From Blastomussa wellsi (taxonomy: Eukaryota; Cnidaria; Anthozoa; Scleractinia; Plerogyridae): a stretch of 64,000 nucleotides of DNA. The notes beneath the pieces were generated by a model, which saw only the letters and a list, made by a program, of their open reading frames with translations, had not been told where the DNA came from and ran no database searches. Shown here piece after piece: positions 55,801 through 64,000 of the stretch (its first letter is position 1; every line of letters starts with the position of its first letter). The position numbers and the translations under genes are program-made. The DNA is taken from positions 6,241,881 to 6,305,880 of the forward strand of contig OX393565.1 in the NCBI GenBank assembly GCA_947652115.1, read 5' to 3'.

Positions 55801-57572
55801 AAGGCATCAATTGCCCCGTAACCGGTGCTTAGAAAGTATTACATTGAAAGGCTACCAGCTTGAGTTTATAATACCTGCTGATTTAAGATACCCTTCCACT
55901 TTTCACTACAGTGTGTTAGTAGTTATAGCTGTCTTGTGAACATACTTTGCAACTCACTTGCATGATGGAGTATAATTGCATTAGTCTGTCGGAATCTGTC
56001 TGTGAGACTTGTCTGAGCCCGCGGGCCTTTCCAGTAGTAAGTTGTTGCCAAGCAACAAGCTTTTATTCTAAAGTCTCGAATAAATGCATTTCAACTTTCA
56101 AACTCTTATTTTACTGCTTTTGTCTCACCACGTTTGGACTAAATGGTCAAACCTAAGTTGAAAGAAGCGGCTAAACATCTGATACGTTTGCTAAAAATAT
56201 TTTATCGTTTAGCCGGGACTTTGTGGCGACACCTTGGCCAGACAACTGTTTCAGAGCGCTTATGCTAATGTCTTTAGGCGCTATCGTTGTTTTTGTATGG
56301 CCATTGTTATCATTGTTAGACATTCCTGCTGTTATTAACTAAGAATCCGATGTTACTTATATGAAACTGAAAGAATGAAAAAGCTGTTTTACACTACTCA
56401 AAGGGTAACACGCTCGCCAACAAAGTTTCAGCCAAGTTTAAAAAGCTTAATATAAAAGAGTTTAAAAGCATAATCCGCGCGATCGGCAGGCACCGTCTGT
56501 GAACGTTAAGATTTCTTCTTCCGTGGTTTTCCATGTCAAGAATCCTCTTAATTTGTCCGCAAGCCATCAGACTGCCATAAAATTTTAGAATTAAACGTTG
56601 GTGGCCGAACAAAATAGGTCAAATCAGTCATTTAACTTACCCTTCCACAGATCGTAGCGCATAGGTTTGGGAATTAAATCGGTTGACCCAATCTGAAAAG
56701 CTGCAAAGGGCCTAAAATATATTCAGTAAAGAGTTACGTCCTCCCTTAACAATTTTTTCCATCTAGTATTCTGCCACTTTCATCCAGTCTCATCGTTTAA
56801 CCGCCTTTGTTATTTTGATCCATGATTTTTCGGTAATAACAATGTTACGTAACACAATGTTGAATGAAAATGCTGGATCCTTTAGTTGGAATTTAAATTC
56901 ACATAACAGTGCAAAGGGCTCATGCTCGAAATTATCCGCTTTCCACGAAACAATGCTTGTTTTCATCAACGAAGCCTGAAAAACTTGTACTCTTAGCGAT
57001 TGCGTACCCTTTTTAAAACAGTCAAAAGAAGAACACGTGGTCGCTATGCCAAGAAAACGTGACCACTACTTTTTCACGTGAATGTTAGTTTAATTATTGC
57101 ATTCTGATACCCTCTCAGATAATCCGCTAGTTAAATTCCTGTATGGGATTATATACCTACCCACTATTATGATGTTTAGGCAGATATCAACTAGCCAGCG
57201 TACAGGCGTCTCCAATTTCCTTCCTGCGTCAGAAAGGTGGCACAGGAAGGAGCTAAGGAGACGCCCTGCACGCAGGCTAGACAGCAATCTGTTGAACAGT
57301 ATCGGACTTATGCGAATTGGACAGCCAGCTCACCTTGCTCAAGTGCCCAGTCATTCTGTAGAGAATACTTTCGCGCCAAAAACACAACGGCTGGGTTATA
57401 TGCAATGCTTTACTAAAACATTATGGCAAATTCGTTCCTAAGCTCTCTCTTCCTTGTCAACAACAATCAAAAAGAGAAGTGAGAGAACATGGGAACGAGG
57501 TTGAATTTTTGCACTCGCGCATTTCATCAACAAATCGGCCAAATATGATTTGAAAAATATGGAATACATATA
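52881..57572. other. non-coding, no gene seen
   Basis: 4.7 kb of AT-rich DNA. Frames up to about 114 codons lack motifs or splice context. No repeat family recognised. Confidence 0.45.
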
Positions 57573-57592
57573 TCTTATTAGACGTTTTGTTT

Positions 57593-57640
<48 letters not shown>

Positions 57641-57977
57641 AAACATTCTGGTTCCCAGCACCGCTTGTCCCTCTTAGCTGGCTGGGCCTGTGCACGAGAA
57701 ACAAGTGGTTCTGGGGACACACGATTTGATTCGCTCAATTCAAACAAAGGAAGTCCAATCACATCAGCCGTTTTAAAATCCTTTATCGTTAGCAGGATTA
57801 AAACGGCTGATGTGATTGGATTCCCTTTGTTTGATTTCAGCGAATCAAATCGTGTGTCCCCAGAGCCACTTGTTCCTCGTGCACAGGCCCAGCCAGCAAG
57901 GAGGGACAAGCGGTTCTTGGGACGAGAATGGAGTCAAAATACAAACAAAGAGTAAAAATTCTCAGCGATACTACACA

Positions 57978-57995
<18 letters not shown>
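57573..57995. mobile_element. 423-bp near-perfect fold-back element
   Basis: The arms meet with almost no loop near 57784. Outer ends TCTTATTAGACG and CGTCTAATAAGA; then TAGTATCGCTGAG/CTCAGCGATACTA; CTGGGCCTGTGCACGAG with its complement; GGGGACACACGATTTGATTC with its complement; CAATCACATCAGCCGTTTTA with its complement. Frames read through both arms are mirror artefacts. Confidence 0.85.
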
Positions 57996-58013
<18 letters not shown>

Positions 58014-60063
58014 CCAAATTGTTATACATCCGTGTGTGCGAATTTCTAACCGGTTCTCTGAAGTACAAATACCGGGTGATATTTGTACTCGTTTTGGGCG
58101 TTATTTGTACTCTACGAAGCACAGTTGGATAATAATTTCAGTAAATTTACAGGAAAGAGATGAAATGTTGAACAGATAGAATTATTTTCAAAATATAATC
58201 AAGCATGAAATGGACTGCACAGAAGGCAAGTATGCTTTTTGTATTCATTATCCCATTGCTTATACTGATTGGATAATTATTTGCTACGGCATAATAAAAA
58301 GCTCATAGGATTAATCTCCACCCAAGAAAAAAAAGTTTTTGTTTAGATTTTCAGTGTATGACTCGAACTTCTTCTTGACCAGTTTTGAAGCCGACCAGAT
58401 ACTAGGAATAGAGTGAACCCAATATAGGCTATTTCCGAGTTCGCTTGTGCCTCTATTTCATATACCTTGCGTGCTGATTGAAAACCGAAAAAGACGTCTC
58501 GAAATTTGCGTTCATGCGAAATTTTGAGTTTTGTGAGAAAAACGGCACCGAAAGATTTCTAATTTGTTACAGAACGCATATGTAACAATGGGCAGAACCA
58601 ATGATGGTGTATTTTGTGTACCGATGATGCACAAAAATATCTGAAATGGATCTGTAATGGTCTGTTTGCTTTCTTTCTCAGTTTACTTTGCATGCTTGGC
58701 CTTATAACATCACAGCAATCGAACGTCAAGCTTCTAAAATACCTACCTTCTAAATGACAGAACTGTGAGAGTTTCTGTCTGTCTGATGTTCTTTCCTCGG
58801 CCTCTGATCTGTTCTGTTGTTCCTTTTGAAAAAAATAAAACAGAATAGAAGTAACTGACATGTGTTTCTGTCCCACGTACACGTACGATTGTAGTTAACA
58901 GAACAGCAATTGTAATTGCGAAGGAATTTTGAACTTTGTCAGTTTAAAATTGGAGGAGCGCTATCTTGGCGCGTAGTCTCAATGTCTAAGGACGCAGCAA
59001 AAGGTGAATATCCCATGCCCTCAGTAAACTGAAAAGTCGATAAAAGGCTTACTTTTCAGTTTGTGCGGTTTATAAAGCTGCAGAAAAATTAAAACCTCTT
59101 GAGGCGAGACTCTGCAGACTGCTTGCTCAGAGCATTCAAATAGTGTGAATGTATATATTATTGTTTAATTAACGGTTCAAAAACTGTTCACTGCTTTTGC
59201 TGCAGTCAAGATATATTAACTTTTGCTTTTGGTCATAGTTGGCTAGATTGTCCCCTCAATCATACCTTGCTATTATAAAATTGAATTTGAAAATACGAAG
59301 AATGTCAAAAGTACAATGTTGAGCTCTTACAACTGCATGTGGAAATCACGTCTTTAGGTCACGACCAGTACTTAAAATCTTTACCACATTCCTTTCCGGA
59401 GTAGCAGAAGATAATGGCATACAAACCATACACAGACCTAAAAACACGAGCTTTGCTGTAGTTTTGTGTACGAACCTTTGCTGTAGTAAAATTCCCAAAA
59501 CATCTGATTTTTGTTTCAATTTCCACCGTAAAGGTGGCTCATTGTGGTTTACACATCCCTGTCTTCTGAATTCTATTGCAGCAACACCAATAATGCTGAA
59601 GGGTGTACCTTTTTGGATAAATGTGTGTAGATTTTACCAATGAACAAATTGATGCCCATGTAACGTCAAAATTAGTTGCTATGGCAACGTCAAAAGCAGT
59701 CAAAGATGCCCTAAATTTGACTTTTCAGGCTAATAACTATTAAACTTCTCGGCGAAAGTTTTTGTTTTTCATGTAGTTTTGTTAGGTCTACATTTCTGCA
59801 AATTTGTTAAAAAATATCTGTCAATAGGTTTCAGAGCTACGTTGTTTATTTGTTCATAAACTTAAGCTGGCTCTAAAACTTATGGACAGAATTGTCCCTT
59901 ACAAAAGTATACCAAAAACAACTTTCACCGAGTAATTTTTAAGTTATTAGCCTAAAAGTGTTAAATGTGGGTTGTCTTTGACCTCTTCTGCACATAGGCG
60001 TTTGGGCACGTTCGGATTTGGGAAGGGGGAGCTGTGAACTCCCTGTCCGAAAAGAAATACGCC
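57996..60063. other. non-coding, short inverted repeat only
   Basis: TTATTATCCAAC (about 57999-58010) faces GTTGGATAATAA (58122-58133). Otherwise AT-rich with no supported gene. An RFX X-box-like palindrome lies at 59675-59688. Confidence 0.45.
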
Positions 60064-60207
60064 ATAGGCCACTTTCAATATTGGTAGCGAGGCCTAGAGG
60101 ACACAAACAAAGAAAATAAAAATGCATGTTTAATAATTTCTTTTGATCGTGTCCTCTTGGCCTCGCTGTCAAGCTGGATTTTAATATACCAAAACAGTGG
60201 CCTATTT
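60064..60207. mobile_element. 144-bp MITE-like hairpin
   Basis: ATAGGCCAC and GTGGCCTAT form the ends; GCGAGGCCTAGAGGACAC faces GTGTCCTCTTGGCCTCGC inside. Non-coding. Confidence 0.65.
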
Positions 60208-60409
60208 CCTAATATGGTAGAATTAGACAAGTATACAACCGCCCAAAAAATTGCAACTGTTATTGCCCGAATCCTGAGCGTTTTTCTCGAAAAATTTCGA
60301 CAATTTTCGAAACTGGGGGGAGCCTACCCCCACTCCGCCTCCCACCCAGGCTGGTACGCCTATGCTTCTGATGTTGCTATGGAAACAGAGTTTGTCTCTT
60401 CATTTTGAC

Positions 60410-60410
<1 letters not shown>

Positions 60411-60440
<30 letters not shown>

Positions 60441-62920
60441 GGTGCTTATAGGGCGCGTTTCTAACCTCAATGCGCCTAACAACAAATAATTCATTAACAT
60501 TAAAATAAATAATTAACAGTAACATTTTTGAAACAAAAATGTCTTAAGCCTAGTTTTAAATGTTTGTACTGTTTCTGCTCTTTTAATATATTCGGGAATT
60601 GAGTTCCATAACTTCGGCGCAGTTGCTGAGAAAGCGCGGCCACCATAGGAGTTGGATTTGATAGACGGGATGCATAATAGTGAACAAGTTGATGATCTTA
60701 GTGTTCTTAATGAGTGATATTCTTGTATAATAGGTTCTAAATAACTGGTAGATTGCCCATTTAAGATCTTATACGTTATAAGTAAAATTTTAAAATTAAT
60801 TCTTGCTTCGACTGGCAGCCAATGCAGATTCTTTAAAATAGGTGTTATATGTTCATTTCTTCGTGTTCCAGATATCATTCGAGCAGCGACATTCTGGATT
60901 CTCTGTAATTTGTCCCTTTGATACTTTGGTATCCCATATAAGACGCTATTGCAATAGTCTAGTCTGGAAATCACAAGAGAGTTGATTAGCATCTTCAACC
61001 CATCATACGAAAGGTATCTACGGATGCGTCCAATGGATCTTATAGCAAAACTGGCTTTTTTGCATGTTTCATTGATATGGTCGTTAAAAAATAGAGTTTT
61101 ATCCATTACGATGCCCAAATTCTTAGCTTTTGCTTTGATTTCCATTGTATTATTAGCCAACGTTAAAGTCTCCAACGATGATGGTTGCTTCTTGTAGCGG
61201 GAGGTAAAATGCAGTACTTCAGTTTTACCAGGATTGCTCTTCAACATGTTCTGAGTGTTCCATGCAAAAACATCATTTACACATGCTTGAAGAATTCCTA
61301 CAGAATCAACAGAATGCTCAGGATCTTTAATAGCGATGTAGATTTGGGTATCGTCAGCATAGAACATACAATTTAAATCATGAGTAAGTATAACATCTTG
61401 AAGAGGTGCCAGATAGAGAATAAAAAGTAATGGGCCAAGTATCGAGCCCTGAGGCACTCCATATTCTAAGCATCGCGGTGAGGATGAAGAGTCACTGATA
61501 ATTACTTGCTGGAAACGATCAAGTAAGTACGAGGAGAACCATTGAAGAACATTTTCAGTGATGTTAAAGTATGTTCGAAGTCTCGTGAGCAGAAGATGGT
61601 GGTCTATGGTATCGAACGCTGCTGATAAATCTAGCAGAACCAGAATTACTTCGCCTTGGGAGTCAAGTGTTCTAAGAATATCATTACTAACTCTGAGTAG
61701 GGCAGACTCTGTTGAGTGGTGTTTCCTATACGCAGATTGTAATGAAGGAAATAGTCCATGGTAGTTCAGGTAATTATGAACTTGAATGGCAACTGACTTT
61801 TCAATTACCTTAGAAAGAAATGTAATATTGGCTATGGGTCTATAATTGACAAACAGATTAGGCTCAAGATCAGGTTACTTCAATTTCGGACGAACCAGTG
61901 AGGTTTTCAAAGAAGCAGGGAAGACTCCAGTTTCAAGAGATTGTCTAACGATTCTGCTGATAAAGGGCAATAATAAATTCATGTTGCCTTTAACGATGTG
62001 TGTTGGAATCGGATCAAGAGCGCAGGTCTTGTTTGAGAGTGATGTTATAATGTCTTTAACATTCTTGTTTGATGGTGGAATGAATTCAGAAAACTCACAG
62101 TGAATATTTCTTTTTTCCATATTATGAAATGACTGAGTGTTATCAGAAGAATCAGATAGTTCCTTGCGTATGTCTCTTATCTTGTTTATAAAGAAGTTAT
62201 TAAAATCTTCAGTAAGTTGTTCAAGAGAGTCGTAAGTAGGCAACACAGTGTTTTTTATCATAAAGAAACCATCAATAAGTCTGAAGAGCTGATTTCGATT
62301 GGTATGTTCAATCTTAGATTTATAGAAGTGCGCTTTTGTTGTTTCAATCAAGCAATTATATTCAGTACATTTTGATTCAAATTGTTGTTGATCAACTGTA
62401 AGCCCAGATTTTCTGAACTTGCGCTCCAATCGACGTTTTTCACGTTTGACTTGCCGTAGATCTTGATTATACCATGGTGCTTGAGAACGTTGTCTGATCC
62501 ATCTAGACTGAATTGGTGCCGCAGTGTCGTAAATATCTTTAAGATCTCTACTGTATAGAGACATCAAGTGGTCTAGTGATGGTTTAAGCAAGGGGTCTAT
62601 CTTTGAAAGTACATCGTTAATATCACTTTGCAGCTTAGTAGCATCCAAAGTCTTCGTCGATCTATATGTAGTTAGTACTTTCAAAGATGGTGGTTTGGAA
62701 AAATTCATTGTACAACTAACCACTTTGTGATCAGAGTAAACATCAGGTAAAACTTGGACATTAGCTGTTAGTTCTTCTTCCCTTCTAGTGATAATCAGAT
62801 CGAGGGTATGGCCACGTCGGTGAGTAGAACCTTTAACATGCTGGACCAGGTTCATAGAATCTAATAGATCGTTGACATGACTCTATAAAATTGCACTGAA
62901 TGTTTTTCATCTGCATACTC
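60411..62920 (-). mobile_element. 5'-truncated CR1/L2-like LINE
   Basis: The element runs on the minus strand from within the endonuclease domain (about 62920) to a 3' tail of (TAA)n repeats (plus-strand 60411-60437). It keeps most of ORF2 with few lesions. The 3' UTR is about 75 bp. No target duplication identified. Confidence 0.8.
60513..62880 (-). pseudogene. LINE ORF2: endonuclease end and reverse transcriptase, one premature stop
   Basis: From the distal endonuclease (THRRGHTLDLIITRREEE, YSDHKVVSC) through a linker to the RT. Fingers and palm: FVNYRPIANITFLSKVIEK, STESALLRVSNDI, LLDLSAAFDTIDHHLLL with catalytic D, GVPQGSILGPLLF, FYADDTQIYIA (plus 61334-61365). Then the C-terminal part with LLITYKILNG and the YGGRAFSATAPKLWNSIP end typical of cnidarian CR1/L2 elements. 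The frame is continuous from about 62870 to 60513 except a TAA at 61875-61877, right before PDLEPNLFVNYRP. A shift near 62860-62880 and 5' truncation remove the rest of the endonuclease. Confidence 0.85.
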
Positions 62921-64000
62921 GGCCTAGCTGTAATAGAATGCCAGATACGGGAAACTTTAAACTATTATGGAAACTATAGAGACGATGAAAAAAAAAATGC
63001 AAGGATTATATTTTTCTGTCGATCTCTAGGTACATAGATTAAAAAATAGGCCTTTTCACGGTTTCTGGTGCCAAGTTACCAACGTGCAGCCAACGCACAG
63101 CCAAGGTGTACGGAAAGTCATTTCATGCAGTGGAATTTCGATACCAAATAATCTGAGGAAGATTAACGTTCAGAAATCAGGTTTTATTAATACAAGAAAG
63201 AGATACCCAATACAAGCTGTGCCGTAAGGCATGAAATCGCATTTATTTTTATTTTTCCACACAACTGTCTCTACGTTTCCCCACGAAATGCACAGAAAAC
63301 TGAAAACCTTTCATACGAAGGCTATATCTCTCATTGGTAAATACCGGTTTCCTATAATTTGATGAATAAATTCTTTACTCAGTAACTTGAGTTTTTTTAT
63401 TCAAAATTGTTTTGAGTATTTCGGAATGCAAATTAATTTTTATTCAATGGGCCATTTCCGAGTTCTCTTTTGTCTCGTTGATGGAACTATTTTCAGGCAA
63501 ACAAATGCAAGAAAGAAAAAGATAATCTGCTGGCAATGAAGTAATCACGTTGGCGCCATAACTATTGACCAGGCAAAAATCAAGGATTTGTGGAATCTGC
63601 ATAAAAGAAATTTTAAGATAAGCAAATTTGAGGGCATTTTCTCAGGCTCTGATAAGAAATTGTTGTACCAAAATTATTTACACCTTATTGCAAACTTTTG
63701 ACTTACTGCTTCAAATATCTTATCAAAAGAAATCTTTTCTAAACACCAAACATCGAAAACAAATTTCGAAGTTCTACTATAATTCCACTGAATTGCTTAA
63801 AGACGATTTTACAAAATGGCTATACGTTAGATTTTGCCTGCAGTTTGTGATCTTTAAAATTCATTTTCTCGGGTTCAGATAAGAATTGTTGTCGGTGTTA
63901 TCACAAATAATAACTTACATCTTTACCTTTTATTAAGGGTAAAAAATAACGCAATATGATTTAAATTAATCTGGTACTCGATTTTTGTCCAACTTAAATA
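62921..64000. other. non-coding, no gene seen
   Basis: AT-rich DNA to the window edge. The plus frame at 63628-63882 is hydrophobic/basic noise without motifs. Confidence 0.5.

Noticed and set aside
57587..57955. Frames of 98-122 codons on both strands with similar peptides
   Set aside because: They read the two arms of a fold-back element; the similar peptides are mirror copies, not genes.

Overview
This window is eukaryotic and fits an anthozoan cnidarian, most likely a stony coral. The reasons are AT-rich DNA with split genes and canonical GT/AG introns, a recognisable two-exon BMP2/4 (Dpp-type) ligand gene, tRNA-derived SINEs, L1/Tx1-like and CR1/L2-like LINEs, Penelope-like (PLE) fragments with GIY-YIG endonuclease, a Ty3/Gypsy element, and many fold-back or TIR (MITE-like) repeats. 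The species is inferred from this repertoire. There are no rRNA genes, CRISPR arrays or bacterial operons.

Layout. 1-11 kb is repeat-rich: a possible exon edge at 1-148 (minus), a TIR element flanked by TA (2135-3390), and a 5'-truncated LINE (3654-6265) bounded by a 16-bp target duplication and carrying a MITE and a Penelope fragment inside it; further MITEs and a second Penelope endonuclease fragment follow. 11.3-20.5 kb (plus) holds a 7-exon gene, apparently undescribed, for a 591-residue type I membrane protein: signal peptide, two IPT/TIG-like modules, a third beta-rich module, one membrane helix, and a 239-residue tail containing a duplicated 21-residue motif. Its first intron contains a 740-bp fold-back element with RFX X-box motifs, perfect hairpins and degenerate tandem repeats. 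20.8-23.0 kb (minus) is a decayed LINE interrupted by a 145-bp Penelope terminus with a hammerhead-like core. 26.7-30.8 kb is a young Ty3/Gypsy element with identical 118-bp LTRs and a 5-bp target duplication; its Gag-Pol frame is open but has lost the integrase core in frame. 31.6-32.3 kb is an intronless chromodomain ORF ending in a poly(A) signal plus a heptamer tail, which looks like a retroposed gene.

37.0-38.7 kb (minus) is the BMP2/4 gene: secretory prodomain, furin site and complete seven-cysteine mature domain. The ~21 kb upstream of it (38.7-60 kb) has no convincing gene and is mostly plain AT-rich DNA with scattered fold-back elements, so it is the natural place to look for BMP2/4 regulatory DNA. 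60.4-62.9 kb (minus) is a CR1/L2-like LINE with one stop codon in its reverse transcriptase and a (TAA)n tail.

Host functions with support are therefore three: secreted BMP signalling, an unidentified cell-surface receptor or adhesion protein, and a chromatin reader. The remainder is mobile DNA. The least explained items are the duplicated tail motif of the membrane protein, the chromodomain ORF with its heptamer tail, and the integrase-deleted Gypsy copy.
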